A stretch of 64,000 bases of DNA from Rhizobium sp. SG_E_25_P2 (GCF_029892285.1 NZ_JARXVM010000003.1:124001-188000); one strand, 5' to 3'. Shown: positions 51,778 to 60,754, counted from the stretch's first letter. Numbers and translations are program-made. Notes: generated from the letters alone by a model not told the origin.

Positions 51778-52988
51778 TGCCGGATGACCGCCCCGTTTTC
51801 CGCCACGAGCCGCCCGCTCTTGAACACCCGGCGTGGTTTCGGGAAAGCCACGACGGCCTCGGGCGTATGTTGGGCGGCCAGCGTGACAAAATCGGCCTTG
51901 GCGCCCACCTCGATGCCGTAACCTTCGAGCCGAAGCGCCTTTGCGCCGCCAATAGTCACCACATCGAAGGCGGCATTCAGTTCCGCATCCGTGAAGAAGC
52001 CGGATCGGTAAGCGATGATTTCCGCACGGCGCAACATATCGCCATCGCCAAAGGGCCACCAGGAGTCGCGGATATTGTCGCTGCCGGAGAACACCGTGAC
52101 GCCAGCGGCCCGCAACAGGGCGACCGGAGGGAAGTTATGATTGCCGGGCGCGTTGGTCATGATCGACACGCCGCTTCTGGCGAGGAGGCCGGCGATCTTG
52201 CGCGCGGCGTCCATGGAGAGATCGCCGAGGCCGTAGGCATGGCTGACCGCGACATGTCCCTGCATGCCCAAGGCCGTGGTTCGGGCGCATATGTCTTCAA
52301 TCGTCATGGCGCCCAGGGTTCCGGCGTCGTGGAGATGAATGTCGACATCGACGCCGCGCTTTTCGGCGATGCCGAACACGACATCGAGATGGCCCTTGAT
52401 ATCGCGGTCGAAAGACAGCGGATCAAGTCCCCCGACCAGATCGGCGCCGAGCCCGATCGCGGCGTCCAGCAGTTCCGGCGTTCCCGGGCTTTTGAGAATT
52501 CCGCTTTGCGGAAAGGCGACCAGCTGGATGTCGATGATGTCCTTGTAGTCCTCGCGAACGCGGAGGATCGTCTCCAGCGAGGTCAGGCCGACAGAGCCGT
52601 CCACCATCACATGACTGCGCATCTGCACGGAGCCCTGGGCGATGCAGAGATCGAGCTGGTCGCGCGCGCGCTTGTCTATCGGCGCGGCCGCCGCCATGTT
52701 CTCGGCCTGGAAGGCGACGCGCTCATGCACGTCGAATTCGCTGGTGCAGGGTTTGTGGGGAATCCAGGCGTCGCCATAGAAGCTCGTATCGAGATGGATA
52801 TGCCCTTCGACAAAGCTGGGCGCGAGCAGATCGCCGGCGATATCCACGCTGCCGCTTTTCACCGCAACGGAGCCTGCGGGGGTAATTGCGGCAATGCGGC
52901 CGTCCTCAACGGCGATGTCGTGAAGCGCGCCATCGGCAAGCCTGGCGTTGATGAAAAGAGTGTCGGTCACCTTGTGTCTCCCATCCAT
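51774..52988 (-). CDS. CodA-like amidohydrolase in BMP operon
   Basis: A 404-residue cytosolic amidohydrolase with FVEGHIHLDTSFYGD (HxH), VDIHLHDAGTLG, VSHAYGLGDLS and FSGSDNIRDSWWPFGDGDML (Asp), the complete CodA-type metal and catalytic set. It is only distantly similar to the second amidohydrolase of the operon, so the pair is not a recent duplication. It lies 115 bp after the BMP binding-protein gene and overlaps the GGT-like gene by 4 bp. Confidence 0.9.
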   Translation of the reverse strand: MDGRHKVTDTLFINARLADGALHDIAVEDGRIAAITPAGSVAVKSGSVDIAGDLLAPSFVEGHIHLDTSFYGDAWIPHKPCTSEFDVHERVAFQAENMAAAAPIDKRARDQLDLCIAQGSVQMRSHVMVDGSVGLTSLETILRVREDYKDIIDIQLVAFPQSGILKSPGTPELLDAAIGLGADLVGGLDPLSFDRDIKGHLDVVFGIAEKRGVDVDIHLHDAGTLGAMTIEDICARTTALGMQGHVAVSHAYGLGDLSMDAARKIAGLLARSGVSIMTNAPGNHNFPPVALLRAAGVTVFSGSDNIRDSWWPFGDGDMLRRAEIIAYRSGFFTDAELNAAFDVVTIGGAKALRLEGYGIEVGAKADFVTLAAQHTPEAVVAFPKPRRVFKSGRLVAENGAVIRQ

Positions 52989-53103
52989 GGTTTTCTTTGC
53001 GGGCTCATCTCTGTTCCCGGTTATGCGTCGAGCCCGTCGCCGGAAGAGGACGGGCGCGGGGTGGGGTGAAGCCGCGACTGCCGCGCGCCTTCACCCGCTT
53101 GGC

Positions 53104-54204
53104 TCAGTTTTGCGGCAGGGTGCCCTGCACGCCTTCGATCAACCAGGTCATGCCCTTGATGTCGGCGTCGGCCATTTCCTGGCCCTTGGCGACCTTGACG
53201 ACGCCGTTCTGATCCTTGATCTCGCCGGTAAATGGCTTCAGCTTGCCGGCAATGATCGCCTCTTCGGCCGCCTTCATTTCCTTGGCGACCGATTCCGGCA
53301 AATCGGGGCTTGCCGTGGTCATCTTGACGTAACCGCCGGGCCCCAGGCCGAGCCAACGGCTTTCCGGCTTCCAGTTGCCCGCCATCACCGCCTTGGCCGC
53401 GCCGATATGGGCGGCGCTCCAGTCAAGTTCGAAGGAGACCAGCTGCTTCTTCTTGACATAGGCCGAGAAGTCGCCTGTCGAGCCGATCGACCATACGCCC
53501 TTCTCCTCGGCGGCCAATCCCTGCACCGGCGTGTTCGGGCTGCCGGAGAGAACGTCCGCGCCCTGGGCGATCAGCGCCGCGACGGCGTCCTTTTCCTTGC
53601 CCGGATCGACCCAGGCATTGGCCCAGACGACCTTCAGCGTCACGTCGGGATTAACAGAGCGGGCGCCGAGCAGGAAGGCGTTCAGGCTATAGATGACCTG
53701 AGGCACGGGAAAGGCGCCGACCCAGCCGAGCACGTTTGTCTTCGTCATACGGCCGGCGGCGATGCCGGTAAGATAGGTGCCCTCATAGTGGCGGGCCTCG
53801 AAGACGCCGAGATTGTCGCCCGCCTCGATGCCCGCGCAGCATTCGAAATGCGATTTCGGCAGCATTGGCGCGAGTTTCTTCAAGGAGGCGTATTGCGAAA
53901 AAGTGGTGCCGAAGATCAATTTGTTGCCCTGGGCGGAAAGCTGGCGGAACAGCCGTTCGCAATCCTGGATCTGGGTGATGTTTTCGAGCACCGTCACCTT
54001 CACCTTGTCGCCGAATTCCTTTTCGAGTGAACGCCAGGCCTGGGCCTGGAAATATTCCCAACCCGTATCGGAGATCGCGCCCATGTGAATGACCCCCACC
54101 TTCAAGGGTTCCTCGCTGGCGAATAGCGGCCGGCTGCCGGCCCCGACCGCCACCGTGGCGGCGGCGGTGGTTTTCAGGAAGTCTCGTCTGGAGAATGCAG
54201 TCAT
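53104..54204 (-). CDS. BMP-family ABC solute-binding protein
   Basis: A 366-residue periplasmic protein with a Tat signal (SRRDFLKTTAAATVAVGAGS). The Bmp/PnrA fold is shown by LKVGVIHMGAISDTGWEYFQ, NKLIFGTTFSQY, GRMTKTNVLGWVGAFPVPQV and DVLSGSPNTPV. Known members bind purine nucleosides or related bases. Tat export suggests folding before export. It sits 41 bp after the inner permease gene, upstream of the amidohydrolase/GGT-like genes. Confidence 0.92.
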   Translation of the reverse strand: MTAFSRRDFLKTTAAATVAVGAGSRPLFASEEPLKVGVIHMGAISDTGWEYFQAQAWRSLEKEFGDKVKVTVLENITQIQDCERLFRQLSAQGNKLIFGTTFSQYASLKKLAPMLPKSHFECCAGIEAGDNLGVFEARHYEGTYLTGIAAGRMTKTNVLGWVGAFPVPQVIYSLNAFLLGARSVNPDVTLKVVWANAWVDPGKEKDAVAALIAQGADVLSGSPNTPVQGLAAEEKGVWSIGSTGDFSAYVKKKQLVSFELDWSAAHIGAAKAVMAGNWKPESRWLGLGPGGYVKMTTASPDLPESVAKEMKAAEEAIIAGKLKPFTGEIKDQNGVVKVAKGQEMADADIKGMTWLIEGVQGTLPQN

Positions 54205-54245
54205 GATAGTTCCCCTTCTGGTTTGGTTTTAGGCGGTCGGTCTTC

Positions 54246-55166
54246 TCAGCCCTCGGCCGCGAACGGCTTGCCAAGGGAAGCGGGCACGCTCAGGCGCATC
54301 AGCGCGGCGTTTCTTGAAATCAGCACGAGCACGAGGATCGTCACGAGATAGGGCAGGGCGCTCATCAGTTCCGACGGCAGGCCGATACCGGCGCTCTGGG
54401 CGAAAAGCTGCGCGATGGTGGCGCCGCCGAACAGATAAGCGCCGAGAAAGCATCGGCCCGAACGCCAGGTGGCGAAGACCACCAGAGCCACGGCGATCCA
54501 GCCGCGGCCGGCGATCAGGCCCTCCGTCCACAGCGAGGTGTAGACGATGGAGATATAGGCTCCGGCCACACCCGACGCCGCGCCGCCGAACAGCGTTGCG
54601 AGATAGCGGATGCGGTTGACATTGTAGCCCAGCGCATGGGCCGCTACCGGGCTTTCTCCGACGGCCTTGACAACAAGGCCCGCCCGGCTGCGCTCCAGGA
54701 AATACCAGACGCCGGCGAAAAACAGCCAGGAGATCCAGACCAGCGGATGCAGCTGTTCGAGCAGGAAACCGATCATCGGGATCTGGCCGAGGATCCGGCT
54801 CATCGCCGAGGGTTCGACGACGATCGCCATGCCGATATAAGGCTTGCCTATAAAGGAACCGAGGCTCGTGCCGAAAATGGTGAGCGCGAGCCCCACGGCG
54901 ACCTGATTGGCCCGGAAGCTGATGGCCAGCACCGCGAACATGAGCGCGAGAAGCATGGCCGCCGCCATCGCGGCGATGATGGCGAGCGCCATGTTGGATG
55001 TCGCCATCATGGTGATGAAGGCGGCGATGGCGCCGATGACCATCATGCCCTCAACACCCATGTTGAGCACGCCGGAACGCTCGACCACGACTTCGCCCAG
55101 CGCCGCATAGACCAGCGGCGTGCCCGCCACCAGCGTGGCGATGACGATCGGAAAAAGCTGATCCAT
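54246..55166 (-). CDS. Nucleoside-type ABC permease 2 (YufQ/NupQ-like)
   Basis: A 306-residue permease starting at ATG 55166 in a TGATG junction with the preceding permease. The BPD_transp_2 family blocks are LVYAALGEVVVERSGVLNMG, VEGMMVIGAIAA and AVGESPVAAHALGYNVNRIR. The much longer open frame upstream is a shadow of the other permease. With the partner permease it forms the channel used by BMP-type binding proteins. Confidence 0.93.
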   Translation of the reverse strand: MDQLFPIVIATLVAGTPLVYAALGEVVVERSGVLNMGVEGMMVIGAIAAFITMMATSNMALAIIAAMAAAMLLALMFAVLAISFRANQVAVGLALTIFGTSLGSFIGKPYIGMAIVVEPSAMSRILGQIPMIGFLLEQLHPLVWISWLFFAGVWYFLERSRAGLVVKAVGESPVAAHALGYNVNRIRYLATLFGGAASGVAGAYISIVYTSLWTEGLIAGRGWIAVALVVFATWRSGRCFLGAYLFGGATIAQLFAQSAGIGLPSELMSALPYLVTILVLVLISRNAALMRLSVPASLGKPFAAEG

Positions 55167-56257
55167 CACGAAACTCCCTTCCGCGTCGTCGCGACGGCGC
55201 GTTTTGTTGCCTGAAAGCGGATGCGGTAGTGGATGAAGACATCCGTCGTCAGCAGGAGGAAGAGCAGCACGCTCTGCAGAAGGCCCGTGATCGAGGAGGG
55301 CATGCCGAGCGACATCTGCGCGAGGTCGCCGGCGAGGTACAAGAGCGCCATCAGCAACCCAGAAAGCAGAATGCCGAGCGGATGAAGGCGACCGAGATAG
55401 GCGACGATGATGGCTGCGTAACCGTAGCCGGGCGACGCCGTCGGGAAGATCTGGCCCAAGGGGCCGGCGATCTCGCCGACGCCGGCGACGCCTGCCGCCG
55501 CTCCGCCGGCCAGCATGCCGATCCATACCGGTTTGCTGACGCTGAAGCCGGCATATCGAGCCGCACCCTGCGACAGACCTGTGACCTTGAGCTGAAATCC
55601 GGAAAAGCTCCGCGCCATGAACAGCCAGCCGGCCGCCACTGCGACAAGCGCGAACAGAACGCTGATATTCGCGCGCGTATCCTCAATCAGAATTGGAAAC
55701 AGAGCGGCCGGCGCGAGTGGTTCCGATTGGGGGAAATTGAAGCCGGCCGGATCGCGCCAGGGGCCGAAGATCAAGAACGACAGCAAGAGAGCCGCGACAT
55801 AGTTCAGCATCAGACTGACGAGAATCTCGCTGGCGTTGAAGCGGATGCGCAGAGCCGCAGGAATTCCCGCCCAGATCATTCCGCCCACAGCGCCTGCGAG
55901 CAGCATTGCCGGCAGCACCCATGCGCCACCGCCGGGGCCGAACTTCAGGGCGACATAGCCGCTGAAAACGACGCCGACCGTCAACTGGCCCTCTGCGCCG
56001 ATATTCCAGACGCCTGCCTTGAACCCTATCGCCAGGCCGACGCCGATCAGCACAAGCGGCGCCGCCTTGATCAGCAGTTCGCCCAGCCCATAGAGATCGG
56101 CGAGCGGCGCCGTCAGAAAGGTGACGAAGGCGTCGAGCGGATTGAGCCCGGCGGCGGCGAAAATCGTCATGGCGACGAGCGAGGTCAGCGACAGCGAGAT
56201 CAGCGGCGACAACACCAGCATGGTGCGCGAGGGTTTGGGGCGGGCTTCAAAGCGCAT
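55166..56257 (-). CDS. Nucleoside-type ABC permease 1 (YufP/NupP-like)
   Basis: A 363-residue permease starting at ATG 56257 (AGGAGG upstream), overlapping the ATPase stop by 11 bp. Blocks: LIGVGLAIGFKAGVWNIGAE, GQLTVGVVFSG, WAGIPAALRIRFNASEILVS and LMLNYVA. These match the first permease of BMP-type nucleoside importers, which is typically longer than the second. Confidence 0.93.
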   Translation of the reverse strand: MRFEARPKPSRTMLVLSPLISLSLTSLVAMTIFAAAGLNPLDAFVTFLTAPLADLYGLGELLIKAAPLVLIGVGLAIGFKAGVWNIGAEGQLTVGVVFSGYVALKFGPGGGAWVLPAMLLAGAVGGMIWAGIPAALRIRFNASEILVSLMLNYVAALLLSFLIFGPWRDPAGFNFPQSEPLAPAALFPILIEDTRANISVLFALVAVAAGWLFMARSFSGFQLKVTGLSQGAARYAGFSVSKPVWIGMLAGGAAAGVAGVGEIAGPLGQIFPTASPGYGYAAIIVAYLGRLHPLGILLSGLLMALLYLAGDLAQMSLGMPSSITGLLQSVLLFLLLTTDVFIHYRIRFQATKRAVATTRKGVS

Positions 56258-57794
56258 AAGCAACCTCCTGTGCGGATTGCGGTCCCGCCATGGCCAGCCC
56301 GATCTCGTCGCGACTGACCTCATCCACCGGCGCCGCTTCGGTTAGATGGCCTGCGGCGAGCACGGCGATCCGGTCCGCCATATCGAAGAGTTCGTCGAGT
56401 TCCTCCGAGATCACGACGATCGCCGCCCCACGGTCGCGGAGGTCGAGAAGCGCCTGGCGGATCACCTGGGCGGCGCCGACATCGACGCCCCAGGTGGGTT
56501 GCGCCACGACGAGAACGCCGGGCTCCTGCAGGATCTCGCGGCCGATGATGAACTTCTGCAGATTACCTCCCGACAGGCTGCCGGCCGCCGCTTGGGCGTT
56601 GGGCGTGCGGACGTCGAAGGTGCGGATACAGCGCTCCGCAAAGGTCTTGATGACGTCGAAACGGATCAACCCGCCGGAAACAGCCCCATTGCCGTTGGCC
56701 GTGAGCAACACGTTTTCGAAGAGCGGCAAGGATGGCGCAGATCCCCGACCCAGCCGGTCTTCCGGAACGGAACAGAGCCCAAGTTTCCGGCGTTGCGCGG
56801 GGTTGAGATGACCGGCCGGGCGGCCGTCGATCGTGATCGTCTCCGGTTGCTTCAAGGGGCTTTCACCTGATAGCGCGGCCAACAATTCCTGCTGGCCGTT
56901 GCCGGAAACGCCGGCAATGCCGAAAATCTCGCCGCCATACACGCTGAGGCTCACGGCTGTGAGCGTCGTGCCGAAAGGATCGGTGGAGGGCAGGTTGAGA
57001 TCCGAAACCGCAAACCGGACAGCGCCCCGGGATAATTTACGCCGTGCGCCGGTTTCCGGCACATTGGCGCCGATCATCAGGCGGGCCATCGAGGTTTGGG
57101 TTTCCAGGCGCGGATCGCAGACGCCGGTGACGCGGCCGCCCCGCAGGATAGTCGCCTTGTGGCAGAGGTTGCGGATCTCATTGAGCTTATGGCTGATATA
57201 GAGAATGCTGCAGCCCTCGGCGGCGATCTTGCGAAGCGTGACGAAGAGGGTTTCGACGGCTTGCGGCGTCAGCACCGAGGTCGGCTCGTCAAGGATGAGC
57301 AAGCGCGGATTCTGCAGAAGCGCACGGATGATTTCCACGCGTTGGCGTTCGCCGACCGACATCGTGTGGACATGGCGCGCCGGGTCCACCGGCAGTCCAT
57401 AGCGGGCAGCGACTTCGGAGATCCGAACGGAGAGCGGACCGATCGCCGGCTTGCCGGGCAAAGCGAGCGCGATGTTTTCGGCGACCGTCAGCGTATCGAA
57501 CAGCGCGAAATGCTGGAACACCATGCCGATGCCCAGTCGTTGCGCATCGGCGGGACTGGCGATCGTCACTTCACGGCCGTCCCACAACATGTCGCCCGCG
57601 TCCGGACGCACCATGCCGTAGATGATTTTCATCAGCGTCGACTTGCCGGCGCCATTTTCGCCGACCACCGCGTGGATTTCCCCGGGCGCGACAACGAGAT
57701 GAACATCATCATTGGCGACGACGGCCGGATAGGCCTTGCGGATGCCGCGGAGCTCCAGCCTGTGCTGGGAGGGGGAGAGGCTAGTGTTCGCCAT
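56247..57794 (-). CDS. Nucleoside/sugar-type ABC ATPase with two ATPase domains
   Basis: A 515-residue protein with duplicated ATPase domains. Domain 1 has Walker A GENGAGKSTLMKI, signature HTMSVGERQRVEIIRALL and Walker B LLILDEPTSVLTPQ. Domain 2 is degenerate at Walker A (GVSGNGQQELLAAL), as in RbsA/YufO, with GSLSGGNLQKFIIGRE and VVAQPTWGVDVGAA. It is the first gene of the operon and lies 233 bp from the GntR gene on the same strand. Confidence 0.94.
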   Translation of the reverse strand: MANTSLSPSQHRLELRGIRKAYPAVVANDDVHLVVAPGEIHAVVGENGAGKSTLMKIIYGMVRPDAGDMLWDGREVTIASPADAQRLGIGMVFQHFALFDTLTVAENIALALPGKPAIGPLSVRISEVAARYGLPVDPARHVHTMSVGERQRVEIIRALLQNPRLLILDEPTSVLTPQAVETLFVTLRKIAAEGCSILYISHKLNEIRNLCHKATILRGGRVTGVCDPRLETQTSMARLMIGANVPETGARRKLSRGAVRFAVSDLNLPSTDPFGTTLTAVSLSVYGGEIFGIAGVSGNGQQELLAALSGESPLKQPETITIDGRPAGHLNPAQRRKLGLCSVPEDRLGRGSAPSLPLFENVLLTANGNGAVSGGLIRFDVIKTFAERCIRTFDVRTPNAQAAAGSLSGGNLQKFIIGREILQEPGVLVVAQPTWGVDVGAAQVIRQALLDLRDRGAAIVVISEELDELFDMADRIAVLAAGHLTEAAPVDEVSRDEIGLAMAGPQSAQEVAYAL

Positions 57795-57810
57795 GAGCGT
57801 TTTCTGGGCT

Positions 57811-58009
57811 ACATGAATAATGAAATCATGTATGCAAAGATGGCGCCAGAGTGTATCGATAACGGAGTTGCAGGCGGGTTCTACCCACTACGCCTATGGA
57901 TTCCTTAGAGAAAATCTTGCCACACGATTTAATCGCAGCAAATTCAGGAAAGAATAGCTTCCCTGTCGCTCACGTCATGTCTACGTGAACGGCATATTTA
58001 CGTATACGT
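57811..58009. promoter_or_regulatory. Candidate GntR operators upstream of the BMP operon
   Basis: ACATGA-N9-TCATGT (57811-57831) lies just above the ATPase start, and ACGTATACGT (58000-58009) is a perfect palindrome near the end of the GntR gene. Either could be a binding site for the upstream GntR protein. No shared consensus was found, so assignment is weak. Confidence 0.3.
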
Positions 58010-58027
58010 GATTGAAAAAGCGGCAGC

Positions 58028-58726
58028 TCAGCTTGAGTGACGGCTGGTGAAGCGGGCTAGGATGGAGCCGAGATCCGGCTCTGCTGCAGAATCGTCCTCC
58101 ACCAGCGCGCGGTTTTCGACAGAGGATAGATGCTCGTCCATGAGCTGCTTGGCGATCTCGAGATCACCGTTTTTCAACGCATTGATGAGCCCCGAATGTT
58201 CGCTGATTGCGCATTCGCTGGAATGAGGTCGGCTATACATGGCCAGAATGAGGGAGCAGCGGGAAACGAGTTCGCCGAGATAGCGCTCCAGAAGGGCGTT
58301 TCCGGACAGTTCGGCGAGCTTGAGATGAAATTCTCCGGCGAGGCGCGTGGAAAGCCGCACGTCGCCCGTTGCATGAGCAACCTCTTCCTCCCGCACATGA
58401 TCGATGAGCGACTTCTCCACCGCCGGGCTCCAGCGTTTGATAACCGCCTTCATCATCTCCCGCTCCAGCGCGCGCCGCACGGCAAAAGCGTCTCGGGCCT
58501 CCGCGAGGCTCGGCTGCGCGACGGTGGCCGTACGCTTATGATAGGTGTCCACGAGCCCCTGCGCCTGTAATTTGGCGAGCACGACCCGCACCAGAGTGCG
58601 GCTCATCGAGAAATGCCTGCCGATCTCGTCCTCCGGCAGTTTGGTGCCGGCTTTCAGCGCCTGCTCTATAATGGCCTGGCGCAATGCGCGGTGGGCAATG
58701 TCGACGCGATCGGAATTGGATGACAT
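58028..58726 (-). CDS. GntR-family (FadR/FCD subfamily) regulator
   Basis: A 232-residue regulator starting at ATG 58726. The longer open frame runs into transposase-remnant sequence and is not coding. The N-terminal winged helix is RVDIAHRALRQAIIEQALKA, then LPEDEIGRHFSMSRTLVRVV. The C-terminal FCD domain has the metal-binding Asp/His pattern (STRLAGEFHLKLAELSGNAL, CAISEHSGLINALKNGDLEI). The FCD domain usually binds organic acids. It is encoded directly upstream of the BMP operon and on the same strand. Confidence 0.92.
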   Translation of the reverse strand: MSSNSDRVDIAHRALRQAIIEQALKAGTKLPEDEIGRHFSMSRTLVRVVLAKLQAQGLVDTYHKRTATVAQPSLAEARDAFAVRRALEREMMKAVIKRWSPAVEKSLIDHVREEEVAHATGDVRLSTRLAGEFHLKLAELSGNALLERYLGELVSRCSLILAMYSRPHSSECAISEHSGLINALKNGDLEIAKQLMDEHLSSVENRALVEDDSAAEPDLGSILARFTSRHSS

Positions 58727-58919
58727 TTCAGGGTACACTTGGTCGAAATTTTGAATACTGTATAGCCCGATCTGGAATACATCAAGGCTTACCATCCTTG
58801 GCGTTCTCTGATTTGAAGTGCAACAGGCATCCGTTTGAAGGATGCCGTTATGGGCCAGCATCATCATCACTTTAGCGCTTTTGAGCGCAGCTTTGTCCGG
58901 AGCCGTTTGAATATGGGCA

Positions 58920-59149
58920 TCACGCAGGCTCTGACCGTTCTGGCTCTTGGCAACGAACGGATTTCGGGCGTCCGAAGGCAAGCATTCGGTTGAGGATGGG
59001 CGCGCCGATCGCGGCTTCAGTCTGTTGAGCGAGGTATGACCGAGCGCGAAGCCGCGGACCGATGACGCCCTTGTATTGACCCATCGCGGCTTCAGTCAAA
59101 GCTCTTTTGCCATAACCGATGAATACCTGCCATTTCAGCCGACCATCTG
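58920..59149 (-). pseudogene. IS5-type transposase C-terminal remnant, copy 2
   Basis: The minus strand reads DGRLKWQVFIGYGKRALTEA, then AMGQYKGVIGPRLRARSYLA and QQTEAAIGAPILNRMLAFGR, ending at a stop at 58920. It is the inverted counterpart of the copy at 48644-48847: same 204-bp length and about nine of ten bases identical by eye. It has the more family-like residues and lies upstream of the GntR gene. Confidence 0.8.
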
Positions 59150-59235
59150 ACTTTAGGGAGGCTATGTTGTCGTCTCTCTGACAGAACTGCTGGGCGCTGG
59201 GCTGTTGAATCGCGTTCGAGCGCGGTGGAAAGAGG

Positions 59236-59394
59236 TGGCTTCCAATCCTTCAACACGGTGCGGCGAACCATCTTGGGCTTCGAGGCGATGCTGTGGTTGA
59301 GGAAATGCTTGGCTTTTCCGGAGGCTGGACCATCAACGATCAAAACGATTTGCTTGCACGCCTCTTCGGACTGCTAAAGATTCACAAAGCATGA
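59236..59394 (+). pseudogene. Transposase remnant, possibly IS6 type, frameshifted
   Basis: The plus strand reads GFQSFNTVRRTILGFEAMLW then LRK, and after a frame change GGWTINDQNDLLARLFGLLK to a stop at 59394. FNTxRRTIxGFEAM resembles the C-terminus of IS6-family transposases. It overlaps no gene. Together with the IS5 remnant it makes 58.7-59.6 kb an insertion graveyard; the last 220 bp before the LuxR gene show nothing recognisable. Confidence 0.5.
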
Positions 59395-59618
59395 AAACGA
59401 GGATGCTTAGGGGATAATCGCGCGCTCCGAAAATGTTTGCGACGGCCCGATTGTTGCCTTAGCGCGACGGCTTGCCGTGATCATGCGCCGCATGTGAAGT
59501 GACGGAACTGAAATCCGCTGGACAACGGAAATTATGCCTGCGTCCGTCTGAGTGGATAGCATAAGAGGGTAGTGAGCGTATCAAGAAAATGAGACGCAGT
59601 ATGAGGCTAAGTTAGACA

Positions 59619-60575
59619 GTGAACCGATACGAACTCAGCGATTTCGTTCTGACTCTGATTGACAAGGCCAATACGCATACGCCGTTGCGCTTCCAGCAAT
59701 TCATGATCGACTTGGTTCGCGACGTCACGGTTTTTGATGGGGCCTGGTGGGGATGGTCGCTGTTTCGCGGCGGCAAGATATCGATCGTCCATACCAATCT
59801 TAGCGGCTTGCCGGCTGACTACGAAACGGCAGTCAGATCGCAGTTGGTCAATGACCCTTTCGTCCGCACTGGCCGATCACTCAAACTTTTCACCAAATCC
59901 ATGACCGTCGATGACGACGGTGTTTATCCGTATATCCGCCGCCTCAGCGACGAGTTCAATGTCACGCAGATGCTGAACGGGCATTGCAATGCCCGCGAAG
60001 GACCATGCAACTTCTTCATGTCGCTCTACCGGTTCGGCAAAAGCCCAGCGTTCTCCGAGACAGAAACAGCCGATTTCCTGGTGATCCTGCGTCACCTCGA
60101 ACAGGCGCTTTCGCTGAGCTTGCAACTCGATTTGAGCGCGCGGGTCGACTCTTATAGCGAATGGGCGCTGATCGGCCATGACGGAGAGCTATTTCTCTCT
60201 TCCTCCGGCTTTTCCGCTGCGCTGGCGGCCACGTTGCAACGGGGTCAAAAAATGGCGACGCGACTGCGGGAGATTGCCAGGCAGGACCGGTTTTCAACCC
60301 GTAAGGGCAGCGTGTTTTCTCGCAGCCGCTACTCTGGCGAGCTCTGGCTCGTGGCAGTGCAGCCAAGCAGCCCGTGGAAAATCCTGTCTCCCAAGGAGCG
60401 CCAGATCGCTGAAATGTTGACCGCCGGGGCCACATCCCGCGCCATCGCCGCGAAGCTCGGCGTCGCGCAAAACACGGTGCGCAACCAGACAACATCGATC
60501 TATAGAAAGATGGGCGTTCACAACAAGGTCGAACTCGCACGCGTCACGCGGCTGAGCGAGCCGTCAATCGACTGA
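59619..60575 (+). CDS. LuxR-family transcriptional regulator
   Basis: A 318-residue protein starting at GTG 59619. The first 240 residues are an unassigned sensor region (no autoinducer-domain WxDxG pattern found). The C-terminal LuxR helix-turn-helix is LSPKERQIAEMLTAGATSRA, IAAKLGVAQNTVRNQTTSIY, RKMGVHNKVELAR. It lies 260 bp upstream of the YtcJ-type amidohydrolase, and a perfect 20-bp palindrome lies 25 bp after its stop. It probably activates the downstream amidohydrolase/importer genes in response to a substrate. Confidence 0.88.
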   Translation: MNRYELSDFVLTLIDKANTHTPLRFQQFMIDLVRDVTVFDGAWWGWSLFRGGKISIVHTNLSGLPADYETAVRSQLVNDPFVRTGRSLKLFTKSMTVDDDGVYPYIRRLSDEFNVTQMLNGHCNAREGPCNFFMSLYRFGKSPAFSETETADFLVILRHLEQALSLSLQLDLSARVDSYSEWALIGHDGELFLSSSGFSAALAATLQRGQKMATRLREIARQDRFSTRKGSVFSRSRYSGELWLVAVQPSSPWKILSPKERQIAEMLTAGATSRAIAAKLGVAQNTVRNQTTSIYRKMGVHNKVELARVTRLSEPSID

Positions 60576-60599
60576 AAGCGACGGGCTTTCGGCCCACTT

Positions 60600-60619
60600 T
60601 ATAGTGCAAATGCACTATA
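60600..60619. promoter_or_regulatory. Lux-box-like palindrome
   Basis: TATAGTGCAAATGCACTATA has two perfect 9-bp arms around a 2-bp centre. Length and the GTGCA/TGCAC cores resemble lux/tra boxes bound by LuxR-type dimers. It lies between the LuxR gene and the amidohydrolase operon. Confidence 0.6.
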
Positions 60620-60665
60620 TCACGCCGCCCCGCCGTTCGTAAGATGCCCTGACAAAAGACAAGAA

Positions 60666-60754
60666 CCCGAAGAAATCGGGAGCCTCCGCCGCAAAGGCGG
60701 AGCGCGAGGAGTTGGGAACAATCGGAAATCATAGAGCGCCGCACCATTGCGGCG
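60666..60754 (+). promoter_or_regulatory. Structured leader with three hairpins before the YtcJ-type gene
   Basis: Three perfect stem-loops follow in series: CCCGA-AGAAA-TCGGG (60666-60680), CTCCGCC-GCAAA-GGCGGAG (60684-60702) and CGCCGCA-CCAT-TGCGGCG (60737-60754). They would form in the 5' leader of the amidohydrolase message. I could not match them to a known riboswitch class. Confidence 0.4.

Noticed and set aside
51750-53069. 439-codon plus-strand ORF antisense to an amidohydrolase
   Set aside because: The minus strand carries all CodA-type metal motifs; the plus frame has no domain and atypical His/Asp-rich composition.
58727-58981. N-terminal extension of the GntR regulator
   Set aside because: The extension translates transposase-remnant and promoter sequence; the family N-terminus begins at the ATG at 58726.
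60666-60754. Known riboswitch upstream of the YtcJ-type gene
   Set aside because: I compared it mentally with glycine, guanidine and SAM-II layouts and no conserved core matched, so it is reported only as a structured leader.
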